The notes under the pieces were generated by a model. The model had not been told where the DNA came from and made no database searches. It worked only from the letters and a program-made list of their open reading frames with translations. DNA of 64,000 nucleotides from Pseudonocardia benzenivorans CB1190 (GTDB lineage Bacteria > Actinomycetota > Actinomycetes > Mycobacteriales > Pseudonocardiaceae). A program made the translations under genes and the position numbers. Positions 8,734-20,285 of the stretch are shown one piece after another (within the stretch, counting starts at the first letter, position 1; every line of letters starts with the position of its first letter). The stretch is taken from the NCBI RefSeq assembly GCF_000196675.2, contig NC_015312.1, forward strand, positions 1,612,001-1,676,000, given 5' to 3'.

Positions 8734-10209
8734 GTGGAGATCGGTGATCTGATCAGGCGTGCGGCGGCCCGGTTCGGGGACGCGCCCGCAATCACCTGCG
8801 GGGACCGGTCGATGAGCTTCACGGAGTTCGACGAGGCCACCGACCGGCTGGGCAACGCGCTGATGGCCCGGGGCCTGCGAGAAGGCGACCGGGTCGCGGT
8901 GCTCCTGCCCAACGGCATCGACGGGCTCGTCGCCTACTACGCGCTGGCCAAGTCGGGACTGGTACGAGTGTCGATGAACGTGCGCGACACCATGGAGGAC
9001 CACGAGTACCGCATCGCCGACTCCGGCAGCCGCGCGCTGATCAGCGACCGGTCGACCTCCGCCGCGGCCGAGCTGAACATCGGTCTCGACGACCTCGCGG
9101 CGATGATCGCGGACGGTCCCGACGGCCCATGCGACGTGCCCCGCGCCGCGGAGTCGCCCTACCGGCTCGGCTACACCGGCGGCACCACCGGCCGCCCCAA
9201 GGCCGTCACGCTGTCCATGCGCTCCGAGCACGCCGAGGTCACGAACTACCTGCTCGACCTCGTACCTGACATCGGCCCCGGCGACGTGATGCTGCACGCG
9301 GCGCCGGTCACCCACGCCAGCGGCTCCTTCTTCCTGCCGCACCTGATCCGCGGAGCGCACAACGTCGTCCTCCCCTCGTTCACGCCGGGGGAGTACCTCG
9401 AGGAGTTGCAGCGCAGCCGGCCGACGGCGACCTTCCTGGTCCCGACGATGCTCGCGATGGTGCTCGACCACCCAGGGGTCACCGAGGTGCGGACCCCACG
9501 ACTTCGCCACCTCTGCTACGGCGCCTCACCGATCGCCCCGACGACGGTCGAGCGTGCCGAGCAGGTGTTCGGAAAGGTGCTCGCGCAGACCTACGGCCAG
9601 TCAGAGGCCCCGATGACGATCACCTTGCTGCGGCCCGACGAGCACGACCGCGTCGGCTCGGCGGGGCGGCCGTACAGCATGATCGAGGTGCGCGTCGTCG
9701 ACGAGGACGACCGTGAGGTCCCGGTCGGCACCAGCGGGGAGGTCGTCGTCCGCGGCCAGATCCTGATGAGCGGGTACTGGAACCGTCCGGAGGAGACGGC
9801 GCACACGCTGCGCCACGGCTGGCTGCACACCGGCGACGTCGGGACGTTCGACGACGACGGCTTCCTCTACCTGCTCGACCGCAAGAACGACGTGATCATC
9901 AGCGGCGGGTTCAACGTCTACCCCCGTGAGGTCGAGGACTGCCTGTTGGGCCACCCCGCGGTCCGCGAGGCCGCCGTGATCGGCCTCCCCGACGAGAGGT
10001 GGGGCGAGGTGGTGCACGCCGTGGTCGCCACCCGCGAGCCGATCACCGCCGACACCCTGCTCGGCTGGGCCCGGGAGCGCCTCGCCGGCTACAAGCGACC
10101 CCGTTCGGTGATCTTCAGCGACGACCTGCCGAAGAGCTCGGCAGGCAAGATCCTGCGTCGGGCGGTCCGTGACCAACTCTCGCCCGCCGGATCCGACGGG
10201 AAGGACTGA
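8734..10209 (+). CDS. AMP-forming acyl-CoA ligase
   Basis: This 491-residue ANL-superfamily ligase activates a carboxylate as acyl-AMP and then forms the CoA thioester. It has the phosphate-binding loop YTGGTTGRPKA (about 147-157), the adenine motif YGQSEAPM, the hinge [20 protein letters not shown] and the C-terminal catalytic lysine in PKSSAGKILRR. The GTG start at 8734 has GAGGAG seven bases upstream. It lies in the operon between the unknown protein and the dikinase and precedes thiolase, so a beta-keto acid or related carboxylation product is a plausible substrate. The short length excludes the larger acetyl-CoA synthetase type. Specificity cannot be read from the sequence. Confidence 0.9.
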   Translation: MEIGDLIRRAAARFGDAPAITCGDRSMSFTEFDEATDRLGNALMARGLREGDRVAVLLPNGIDGLVAYYALAKSGLVRVSMNVRDTMEDHEYRIADSGSRALISDRSTSAAAELNIGLDDLAAMIADGPDGPCDVPRAAESPYRLGYTGGTTGRPKAVTLSMRSEHAEVTNYLLDLVPDIGPGDVMLHAAPVTHASGSFFLPHLIRGAHNVVLPSFTPGEYLEELQRSRPTATFLVPTMLAMVLDHPGVTEVRTPRLRHLCYGASPIAPTTVERAEQVFGKVLAQTYGQSEAPMTITLLRPDEHDRVGSAGRPYSMIEVRVVDEDDREVPVGTSGEVVVRGQILMSGYWNRPEETAHTLRHGWLHTGDVGTFDDDGFLYLLDRKNDVIISGGFNVYPREVEDCLLGHPAVREAAVIGLPDERWGEVVHAVVATREPITADTLLGWARERLAGYKRPRSVIFSDDLPKSSAGKILRRAVRDQLSPAGSDGKD

Positions 10210-10213
10210 TCTC

Positions 10214-10816
10214 ATGCAGACGACCGAGCTGGTCCTGCACGGCCTCGTGGTGAAGAAGGCGGGCACCGCCGAGCAGATCGCCGCCGTGCTGGGACTCGAC
10301 GAACCAGAGGTCCGAGCCGCGCTCGACGACGCGCTCGCCACCGGTGACGTGGCCGGTGCCCGTGGGACCTTCATGCCGACCCCGGCGGGGCGGGCGCGTC
10401 TCGACGCCGCCTACCCGCAGGCCTACGCGCAGGTCCGCGAGGACACCACCGTCACCTCCGCTGCCGATCGCTTCGAGGTGATCAACCGCAAGCTGCTCGC
10501 GCTGCTCACGCGCTGGCAGTCGGTGCCCCAGGCAGGGTCGACCGTGCCCAACGACCACAGCGACCCCGCCTACGACAACGCCGTCCTCGACGAGCTCGGG
10601 GACCTGCACGAGCGCACCGAGCCGATCCTGGCCGTGCTTGCGGGCGCGGTACCTCGGCTCAAGGTCTATGCCGACCGCCTCGCCGCTGCCTACGACCGGG
10701 CACTCGGCGGCGAGCACGACTACGTCAGCGGCGTGCGCGTCGACAGCTACCACACGGTGTGGCACGAGCTGCACGAGGACCTGCTGCGGATCCTCGGCCG
10801 CACCCGGCAGGAATGA
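10214..10816 (+). CDS. Winged-helix-like small protein of the dikinase operon
   Basis: This 200-residue protein has an N-terminal part (about 1-65) that looks like a winged helix: TAEQIAAVLGLDEPEVRAAL followed by a wing and an end-of-domain TPAGRARLDA, as in MarR/PadR-like folds. The remaining 130 residues are helical and polar. The ATG at 10214 follows the ligase stop by four bases, and its own stop is 17 bases before the dikinase start. It may be a regulator, but lying in the middle of the operon beside the PPDK-like gene, an accessory subunit is equally possible. I cannot assign a family with certainty. Confidence 0.6.
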   Translation: MQTTELVLHGLVVKKAGTAEQIAAVLGLDEPEVRAALDDALATGDVAGARGTFMPTPAGRARLDAAYPQAYAQVREDTTVTSAADRFEVINRKLLALLTRWQSVPQAGSTVPNDHSDPAYDNAVLDELGDLHERTEPILAVLAGAVPRLKVYADRLAAAYDRALGGEHDYVSGVRVDSYHTVWHELHEDLLRILGRTRQE

Positions 10817-10833
10817 GATCGGGCAGGAGTGAG

Positions 10834-12609
10834 ATGAGTTCGTGGTGTGTGCTGCTGGACGGCAGCGAGGTACCCGGCCGCGACGAGATCGGCGGAAAGG
10901 CCTGGAGCCTCGCGCAGATGCGCCGGCTGGGCCTGCCCGGTCCACCGGCGTTCGTCCTGCCCACCCGGGTGTGCCGGGAGTACCACGCGGCCGGTGGTGA
11001 GCTGTCCGAGCCGGTCGAGGAGGCGCTGCGCACCGGGATAGCCCACCTCGAGGCCGAGACCGGGCGTCGGTTCGGGGGCGCCGAGCGGCCGCTGCTCGTC
11101 TCCGTGCGCTCCGGTGCCCCGATCAGCATGCCAGGGATGATGGACACCGTCCTCAACCTGGGCTTCGACGAGCGCGTCGAGCAGGCGCTCGCCGCAGAGG
11201 CGGGCAGCGCCGAGTACGCCGCCGACACCCACCGCCGGTTCGTCGCCGGGTTCGCCGCCGTCGTGCTGAAGGCCGACCTCGACGACGAGTCGCTGCCCGC
11301 GCAGGAGCTCCGCCGGCAGGTGGCGGCCCAGCTCGGCCGATCAGTACCCGAGGACCCGTGGGAGCAGCTGCGCGAGGCGGTGTGCGCGGTCCTGGGCTCG
11401 TGGCACTCACGGCGCGCCACGGCCTACCGACGTCACAGCGGGATCCCCGACGACCTCGGCACCGCCGTGACCGTGCAGGCCATGGTGTTCGGGAACATGG
11501 GCCACGGCTCCGGCACCGGCGTGCTGTTCAGCCGCAACCCGCTGACCGGGGATCCGCAGCCGTACGGCGAGTACCTGCCGGGCGGCCAGGGCGAGGACGT
11601 GGTGTCCGGGGCGCACGACCCGCTCCCCCTCGCCCAGCTCGCCGAGCGGCACCCAGCGGTGCACGACGAGCTTCTCGCGGCCGCCCGCCTGCTCGAGACC
11701 GCCCACGCAGACGTGCAGGACATCGAGTTCACCGTCGAACGCGGACGGCTCTACCTGCTGCAGACCCGCGACGCCAAGCGCAGCCCGCAGGCCGCGGTGC
11801 GGCTGGCCGTCGACCTGGCCGACGAGGGGTTGATCACCCCGGCCGACGCGGTCGCCCGGGTCAGCGCGGAACAGGTGCGCCGACTGCTGGAGCCCCGCCT
11901 CGACCCGACCGACCGGGCGGGCGCCGCCGTCCTCGCCACGGGGGAGCCCGCGTCCCCCGGCGTCGGGGTCGGGACCGCGCTCGCCGACGCCGACGAGGTG
12001 GTCCGCCGGGCCGCCGACGGCGAACCGGTGGTGTTCGTCGCGCGCACCACCAGCCCCGAGGACGTGCACGCGATGATCGCTGCGACGGCGGTGTGCACGG
12101 AGACCGGCGGCTCGACGAGCCACGCCGCGGTGGTCTGCCGGGGTCTGGGCCGCCCCGCCGTGGTCGGCTGCGGCGCCGGGACGGTCGAACGGCTCACCGG
12201 CCGCGACGTCACGATCGACGGCGGGACCGGCACGGTCTTCGACGGGCTCCTGCCGCTGCGCCGGATCGACGCCGACGGTGACGACCGCCTTCGCAGGCTC
12301 CAGTCGTGGGTTGCCGAACAGGCCGGGATCGAGGTCGTCACCGACACGAGCGCCGAGGTCCTCGACCTCGACGAGCTCGGGGTTGTCGAGGCGGGAGAGG
12401 TGGCGGCCGCGGTCGCCGACGCCGGGACGGGCGCGGTGGCGGTGCGCGGCAGCGTGGTCGAGACCGCGGACGGGGTCGGCGCGGCGATCCGCGCCGGCGT
12501 GCGGCGGATCGTCGCCGCAGAGCCGCTGCCCGTCCTGCTCGCCGCTGCCGCGCACCGGCGCGCCGAGCAGGGCTCGCAGACCGCTGCGCGACTGCGGAGG
12601 AGCGCATGA
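10834..12609 (+). CDS. PPDK-like dikinase lacking the PEP/pyruvate barrel
   Basis: This 591-residue protein corresponds to the first two parts of pyruvate phosphate dikinase. An ATP-grasp nucleotide domain (about 1-340) carries SVRSGAPISMPGMMDT, GTGVLFSRNPLTG and IEFTVERGRLYLLQTR. A swivelling domain carries TGGSTSHAAVVCRGLGRP, whose His430 is the phosphorylation site. The roughly 350-residue C-terminal PEP/pyruvate TIM barrel is missing; about 115 unrelated residues end the protein instead. I chose the ATG at 10834 with AGGAG four bases upstream. It would autophosphorylate from ATP and pass the phosphate to a substrate held by another subunit, as in phenylphosphate synthase. The acceptor is unknown. 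Confidence 0.85.
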   Translation: MSSWCVLLDGSEVPGRDEIGGKAWSLAQMRRLGLPGPPAFVLPTRVCREYHAAGGELSEPVEEALRTGIAHLEAETGRRFGGAERPLLVSVRSGAPISMPGMMDTVLNLGFDERVEQALAAEAGSAEYAADTHRRFVAGFAAVVLKADLDDESLPAQELRRQVAAQLGRSVPEDPWEQLREAVCAVLGSWHSRRATAYRRHSGIPDDLGTAVTVQAMVFGNMGHGSGTGVLFSRNPLTGDPQPYGEYLPGGQGEDVVSGAHDPLPLAQLAERHPAVHDELLAAARLLETAHADVQDIEFTVERGRLYLLQTRDAKRSPQAAVRLAVDLADEGLITPADAVARVSAEQVRRLLEPRLDPTDRAGAAVLATGEPASPGVGVGTALADADEVVRRAADGEPVVFVARTTSPEDVHAMIAATAVCTETGGSTSHAAVVCRGLGRPAVVGCGAGTVERLTGRDVTIDGGTGTVFDGLLPLRRIDADGDDRLRRLQSWVAEQAGIEVVTDTSAEVLDLDELGVVEAGEVAAAVADAGTGAVAVRGSVVETADGVGAAIRAGVRRIVAAEPLPVLLAAAAHRRAEQGSQTAARLRRSA

Positions 12610-13793
12610 GTGGGCGCCGACCGGTCGTGGTCGAGGTCGTCCGCAGCCCGTTCGGGAAGGGACGCAGCGGCGGGGCGCTCGCCGGCGAGCATCCTGTCGA
12701 CCTGCTGGCCCATGTCCTGCAGGCACTGCTGCAGCGGACCGGCGTGGACCCCGCCAGGATCGACGACGTCATCGCCGGCTGCACACTCCCCGTCGCCGAG
12801 CAGTCGGGCAACATCGCCCGCCACGCGCTGCTCGCGGCCGGCCTGCCCGTCGAGGTGCCCGGGGTGTCGATCGACCGCAAGTGCGGGTCGTTCCAGCAGG
12901 CCCTCCACTTCGCCGCGCAGGGCGTGGCCGCAGGCGCCTACGACATCGCGGTCGCCTGCGGCGTCGAGATGATGAGCACCGTCCCGATGCGCACCAACCG
13001 GATGGGACGCGACGACCAGGGGCCCCGGTTCCGGGCCCGTTTCGGTGACACACTCGTCGGCCAAGGCATCTCCGCCGAGTTGATCGCGGCGCGCTGGAAG
13101 ATCGAGCGCGACGAGCTCGACGCGTTTGCACTGCGGTCACACCGGCTCGCCACCCGGGCCGCCCAGGAGGGCCGGACGGCGGCCCGCATCGTCTCCGTGC
13201 AGCGTTCGGACGGGCGTGAGGTGAGCCGCGACGAGGGGATTCGGCCGACCACCACAGCCGAGGCCCTCGCGTCGCTACGCCCGTCGTTCCGCGACGACAC
13301 CATGGCCGCGCGGTTTCCCGAGATCGGCTGGCGCATCACGGCGGGCAACGCCTCCCCACTCACCGATGGCGCCGCCGCGACGCTGGTGATGGCCGAGGAG
13401 ACGGCTGCCGGGCTGGGGCTCACCCCGCTGGCGGTCGTCACCGGCTACGCCGTGGTCGGGGACGATCCGCTGATCATGCTCACGGGGGTCGTTCCGGCGA
13501 CACGCAAGCTCCTCGACCGCCACCACCTCGATACCGGCGACATCGACCTCTACGAGGTCAACGAGGCCTTCGCGAGCGTCGTGTTGGCCTGGGCCCAGGA
13601 GCTGGGTGTCGAGCTCGACCGGGTCAACGTCGACGGCGGTGCGATCGCCTACGGCCATCCCGTCGGCGCGTCCGGCGGCCGGTTGCTGGCCGCCGTCGTC
13701 GACAACCTTGCGCGTCCCGGGGTGCGCCGGGCGGTGATGACCATGTGCGAGAGCGGTGGCATGGCCAACGCGACCCTCCTGGAGGCACCGTGA
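12606..13793 (+). CDS. Thiolase family protein (acetyl-CoA C-acyltransferase)
   Basis: This 395-residue thiolase has the nucleophile Cys93 in DRKCGSFQQ, NEAFASV, the His motif GHPVGASGG and the second cysteine in MCESGGMANATLLE. It cleaves beta-ketoacyl-CoA with CoA, or condenses two acyl-CoAs. The ATG at 12606 overlaps the dikinase stop (ATGA), and its own stop overlaps the next start (GTGA), so it belongs to the operon. Following a carboxylase and a CoA ligase, the degradative direction (splitting a beta-ketoacyl-CoA) makes most sense. Length and motifs are complete. Confidence 0.92.
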   Translation: MSGRRPVVVEVVRSPFGKGRSGGALAGEHPVDLLAHVLQALLQRTGVDPARIDDVIAGCTLPVAEQSGNIARHALLAAGLPVEVPGVSIDRKCGSFQQALHFAAQGVAAGAYDIAVACGVEMMSTVPMRTNRMGRDDQGPRFRARFGDTLVGQGISAELIAARWKIERDELDAFALRSHRLATRAAQEGRTAARIVSVQRSDGREVSRDEGIRPTTTAEALASLRPSFRDDTMAARFPEIGWRITAGNASPLTDGAAATLVMAEETAAGLGLTPLAVVTGYAVVGDDPLIMLTGVVPATRKLLDRHHLDTGDIDLYEVNEAFASVVLAWAQELGVELDRVNVDGGAIAYGHPVGASGGRLLAAVVDNLARPGVRRAVMTMCESGGMANATLLEAP

Positions 13794-14533
13794 CGAACGC
13801 CGACCCGTTCCGAACCGATCTGCCGACGTTCACGAACTTCCGCGACGTCGGCGGGCTGCGGACCGTCGACGGCCGGACGCTGCGCTCAGGGGTGTTGTTC
13901 CGCTCGGACAGCGTGCAGGACATCACCGAGGCCGAGGCCGAGGTGCTGGTCGACAAGCTGGGTCTGCGCTATCTGATCGACCTGCGCACCGGCCCGGAGG
14001 CCGTCCAGCAGGGCCGCGGACCGCTCGCGAACCTGCCGGTGGGCTACCTCAACATCCCCCTCGTCGACGTCGACGGGCCCAAGGGCCCACCCGGGCGGGT
14101 GCTGCTCGACTCGTACATCGACCACCTCGAGCACGACCAGAACCTGCCGGTCGCCGTCGAGGCCGTCGCCCACACGGTGCGTCACCCGACACTGGTGCAC
14201 TGCGCCGCAGGCAAGGACCGCACTGGGATGACGATCCTGCTCGTCGAGCTCTTGTGCGGCGTCACCGTCGAGGACACCACCGCCGACTTCCTCGTCACGC
14301 GTAGGAACATGGAGGCGATCAGGACCCGCCTGCGCGGATGGCCACGCTACGCCGCCAACATGGCCCGGCTGAGTGCCGAGATCTACGACTGCGAGGAGCA
14401 CACGATCGTCGGGCTCCTCGACGAACTGCAACGGCGCTACGGAACCGCCGCCGGCTGGGCCCGTGCAAAGGAGATCCCGGAGGAGTCGATCGCGCTGCTC
14501 CGCCGGCGCCTCGTCGAGCAGCAACCGCGATGA
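13790..14533 (+). CDS. Tyrosine-phosphatase-like protein (Tyr_phosphatase_3 type)
   Basis: The 247-residue protein opens with NFRDVGGLRTVDGRTLRSG, the hallmark of the bacterial PtpB-like family, and has the P-loop HCAAGKDRTG (Cys138, Arg144 of CX5R). Members dephosphorylate phosphotyrosine, phosphoserine or phosphoinositides. The GTG start overlaps the thiolase stop, with GGAGG five bases upstream, so it is the last gene of the operon. In a cluster with a dikinase it may remove phosphate from an off-pathway phospho-intermediate or from a phosphorylated subunit. That role is speculative; the fold assignment is firm. Confidence 0.88.
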   Translation: MTNADPFRTDLPTFTNFRDVGGLRTVDGRTLRSGVLFRSDSVQDITEAEAEVLVDKLGLRYLIDLRTGPEAVQQGRGPLANLPVGYLNIPLVDVDGPKGPPGRVLLDSYIDHLEHDQNLPVAVEAVAHTVRHPTLVHCAAGKDRTGMTILLVELLCGVTVEDTTADFLVTRRNMEAIRTRLRGWPRYAANMARLSAEIYDCEEHTIVGLLDELQRRYGTAAGWARAKEIPEESIALLRRRLVEQQPR

Positions 14534-14786
14534 GCCACGCCGACCCGGTTCCATGAGGAACCTCCGTCGGGTCGCCCTCGCGCTCGTCGACGTCGCGGCG
14601 GACCACAGGCCGGGCGGACGTCCCGTGGTGTAGCCAGCCACACCAGGGCGTGCGGTTCGGCACACCCGCGGTTGGCCTGGAGACCACCTCGGTCGGAGCC
14701 CCGCCGGACGGCATCGTTCCCGGTGTCAGGACGACAGTCCCCGAGCGCCGCGCGAGGCGTCACTCGGCCGAGGAAGGACCCCGATC

Positions 14787-16649
14787 ATGGCTTCTCGCAC
14801 CCTCTCCCGTGTCGCGGCGGTCGGCGCCGCCGTGCTCGCGGCGGCGCTGCTCGGCGCCGGTCCTGCGCTGGCCGAGACCCCGGCGCCACCCCCACCCGCG
14901 GCCGGCTCACCCCAGCAGGCCACCCCCACCGAGAAGGCCGCCTCCCAGGTCCGTCCGGCCATCACGTACCTGAGCAGCACGTTCACCGGCTACGTCGCCG
15001 ACGAGACCGGCACCTTCTTCAACAACGGCCAGCCCTTCCAGCTCACCGCGACCTGCACCGGCTTCGGCGTCAACCCGAACGGCTACGTCGCGACGGCGGG
15101 GCACTGCGTCGACACCACCAGCCCGAACGGCGTGAAGTCCGACTTCGTCATGGCCGCCTCCCAGCAGGTCGTCGCGGCGATCCCGAGCCTGGACCTCGCG
15201 ACCGTCTACGAGTTCGGCATGGCCAACTGGACCGTCGAGGGCACCGCCAAGGGGTCGCCGATCGACGCCCAGGTCGCCGTGATCTCCGGGGCCACCAGCG
15301 GTGCCGGCGCCGCGGTCAACGCCCTGCCCGCCCGCGTCGTCGACTTCCGGCCGATCGACCAGGGCGACGTCGCCCTGCTGAAGATCGAGACCACCGACCT
15401 GCCGACGGTCGAGCTCGCCACCGACGCCGACGTCCAGATCGGCACCCCGGTCCTCTCGATCGGCTACCCGGCCAGCGCCGACGCCGTCACCGACCCCAGC
15501 CTGGAGCCGTCGAACAAGGACGGTCAGGTCAGCTCGAAGAAGACCCTCGGCACGGTCCCGGTCTACGAGACCAGCGCCGCCCTCTCGCCGGGGATGAGCG
15601 GCGGCCCGACGATCGCGCTCGACGGCCGGGTCGTCGGCGTGAACAGCTTCAAGCCGGCCGCCGAGTCGCAGGCGTTCAACTTCATCGCGCCCTCGCAGGG
15701 GCTGTCGGAGCTGTTGTCGCGCAACGGTGTCCGTAACGAGCTGGGGGCCGACGACAAGGCCTTCCGGACCGCCCTCGACGCCTACTACGCGGGCCACTAC
15801 ACCGACGCCATCGCCGGTTTCGACAAGCTCCTGCAGGTCCACCCGCAGTACGCGCAGGCCACCCAGTTCAAGACGCTGGCGGCCAAGGCCCGGGACCGCT
15901 TCGGTGACACGCCCGTCGCGCCACCCGCGCCCGAGGGCATGTCCCCGGTCCTGATGTGGTCGCTCATCGGCGGCGGGGCCGTCGTCGTGATCGGCGGCGT
16001 GCTCGCGGTGGTCCTGGTGTCGCGCAAGCGCCGCAACGGTGGTTCGGCGACCCCGGTCGGCGCGGGTGGGCCGGTCCCGCCCGCCGGCTACGGCGCGCAG
16101 CAGTTCGCCCAGCCGTTCGCCCAGCAGTCCCCCGCCCAGCAGTCCCCCGCGCAGCAGTACGGCCGGCAGCAGCCCGCGCAGCACTACGGCCAGCAGTTCG
16201 CCCAGCAGTACGGGCAGCAGCCCGCCCAGCCCTTCCAGCAGTTCGGTGAGCCGCAGTTCGGGCAGCCGCAGTTCGGGCAGCAGCAGGTCGGGCCGAACGG
16301 CGCGGACTCCGGCCGGATCGGTACCGGCGGCAACGGGTTCCCGCAGCACGGCCCGGCGGCCCGTCCCGACGGCCCGCCGCCCGCGGCGCCCGTCGCGACC
16401 CCGGTCAGCCCGGCCGCGGGCATCCCGGTGGTCCCGCAGGCGCAGGGTTGGCAGCAGGACGGCACGGTCTACCGCCCGGCGTCCGCGGTCGCGGCCGCCC
16501 CGGCGCCCGTCGTCCCGGCGCCCGTCGACGCGTCCTCGGCGGCCACCGCGGTGGTCGACGTCCCGGCCCCGGTCTCCTGTGTCACCTGCGGCACGACGCT
16601 GGCGCCCGACGCCGCGGCCTGCACCACCTGCGGCAGGCCCCGCGGCTGA
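14787..16649 (+). CDS. Membrane-anchored trypsin-like serine protease with zinc-ribbon tail
   Basis: The 620-residue protein starts with a signal peptide (cleavage after about residue 30, GPALAETP). A trypsin-like domain follows with the triad in ATAGHCVDT, GDVALLKIE and LSPGMSGGP. A transmembrane segment near residues 390-415 (MWSLIGGGAVVVIGGVLAVV) ends in a basic stop-transfer. The cytoplasmic tail has Gln/Phe/Ala-rich imperfect repeats and ends in a CxxC...CxxC zinc ribbon (CVTCGTTLAP, CTTCGRP). The protease thus lies outside the membrane and the ribbon inside. The combination hints at a signalling or quality-control role. A 253-base gap separates it from the preceding operon. Confidence 0.85.
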   Translation: MASRTLSRVAAVGAAVLAAALLGAGPALAETPAPPPPAAGSPQQATPTEKAASQVRPAITYLSSTFTGYVADETGTFFNNGQPFQLTATCTGFGVNPNGYVATAGHCVDTTSPNGVKSDFVMAASQQVVAAIPSLDLATVYEFGMANWTVEGTAKGSPIDAQVAVISGATSGAGAAVNALPARVVDFRPIDQGDVALLKIETTDLPTVELATDADVQIGTPVLSIGYPASADAVTDPSLEPSNKDGQVSSKKTLGTVPVYETSAALSPGMSGGPTIALDGRVVGVNSFKPAAESQAFNFIAPSQGLSELLSRNGVRNELGADDKAFRTALDAYYAGHYTDAIAGFDKLLQVHPQYAQATQFKTLAAKARDRFGDTPVAPPAPEGMSPVLMWSLIGGGAVVVIGGVLAVVLVSRKRRNGGSATPVGAGGPVPPAGYGAQQFAQPFAQQSPAQQSPAQQYGRQQPAQHYGQQFAQQYGQQPAQPFQQFGEPQFGQPQFGQQQVGPNGADSGRIGTGGNGFPQHGPAARPDGPPPAAPVATPVSPAAGIPVVPQAQGWQQDGTVYRPASAVAAAPAPVVPAPVDASSAATAVVDVPAPVSCVTCGTTLAPDAAACTTCGRPRG

Positions 16650-16672
16650 CCCGCAGGCCCCGCTCGACCCGA

Positions 16673-16710
16673 CCCCGAGGGTCGGCCGGACTTCCGGCCG
16701 GCCCTCGGGG
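16673..16710. terminator. Bidirectional terminator hairpin
   Basis: A 17-bp stem with one G-T pair has arms CCCCGAGGG-T-CGGCCGG and CCGGCCG-G-CCCTCGGGG and a four-base loop. It lies between two convergent genes (protease and dienoyl-CoA reductase). It has no strong U tract, as is usual in GC-rich actinobacteria. Confidence 0.8.
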
Positions 16711-16748
16711 TCTCCGTCGCCGTGACGTCCGAGCGGGGCGGGTGGTCG

Positions 16749-19454
<2,706 letters not shown>

Positions 19455-19466
19455 TTAGCGTGACGC

Positions 19467-20156
19467 ATGATCGTGGGTGGCGGGCGCACGTTTCCCCTCG
19501 ACCGGGCGCGGGTCCGGGCGCACGTCGTCGACGCGAACGACGGCATCATCGCGACGGCCGGCGTCGTCGAGGGACTCGTCGGTGCGGGGTTCGGCGCAGG
19601 CACCGTCCTGGTCGCCTCGCTGGCGGCGATGGTCGGCGGGGGCCTCGCGCTCGGCGGGATGAAGTTCTCCGAGGCCGCCGACGAGCGCGACGCCCGGCTT
19701 GCGACCCTCGAGGCCGAGCGGCGGCAGCTGGACCTGCTGCCCGACGAGGAGCTCACCGAGCTCGCGGGGCTCTACGAGGCCAAGGGCCTCTCGCCCGAGC
19801 TGGCCCGCGCCGTCGCACGCGAGCTGAGCGACCACGACGCGCTGGCCGCGCACGCCGACGCCGAGCACGGGATCGCCCTCGGCGGCGGCGACGCCACGCC
19901 CTGGTCGACGGCGGTGCTCGCCGGGGTGGCGTTCATGATCGGGTCCGCGGTGCCGCTGCTGGTCATCCTGTTGACGCCCGCGGCGCTGCGCGGTGCGATC
20001 ACCTTCGTCGCGGTCGTGCTCGCACTGTGCCTGACCTCGGCCGTCGTCGCCTCGCTCGGCGGGACCAGCGTACGGCGCACGATCCTGCGGACGGTGGCGA
20101 TCGGGATCGCGACGATGTCGCTCACCCTGCTGGGCGGCACGCTGTTCGGGCTGTGA
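19467..20156 (+). CDS. VIT/CCC1-family metal transporter
   Basis: The 229-residue integral membrane protein begins with VDANDGIIATAGVVEGLVGAG, the typical first helix of the VIT1/CCC1 family with its metal-binding Asp. A second helix with KFSEAADERDA leads into the acidic cytoplasmic metal-binding region (about 65-140), and three further membrane segments end the protein. Family members move Fe2+ or Mn2+ out of the cytosol. It is divergent from the HxlR regulator. The ATG overlaps a copy of the GCGTGACGC core, and no clear Shine-Dalgarno site precedes it, so the transcript may be leaderless. Confidence 0.85.
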   Translation: MIVGGGRTFPLDRARVRAHVVDANDGIIATAGVVEGLVGAGFGAGTVLVASLAAMVGGGLALGGMKFSEAADERDARLATLEAERRQLDLLPDEELTELAGLYEAKGLSPELARAVARELSDHDALAAHADAEHGIALGGGDATPWSTAVLAGVAFMIGSAVPLLVILLTPAALRGAITFVAVVLALCLTSAVVASLGGTSVRRTILRTVAIGIATMSLTLLGGTLFGL

Positions 20157-20285
20157 ACCAACGGACCGACGTGGGGGCGTCTGACAGGCGGGACCGGGGA
20201 GACGAGGCGAACGCCGACCCGGCTCCGCCGTGCCACGAACCGCGCGGATCACCGATCCCGTCGGCGGCGACCCGTCAGGCACCCC

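Noticed and set aside
14534..14786. Possible 26-codon peptide (ATG 14553) after the phosphatase gene
   Set aside because: No ribosome site or recognisable sequence; the gap holds nothing else that I can support.
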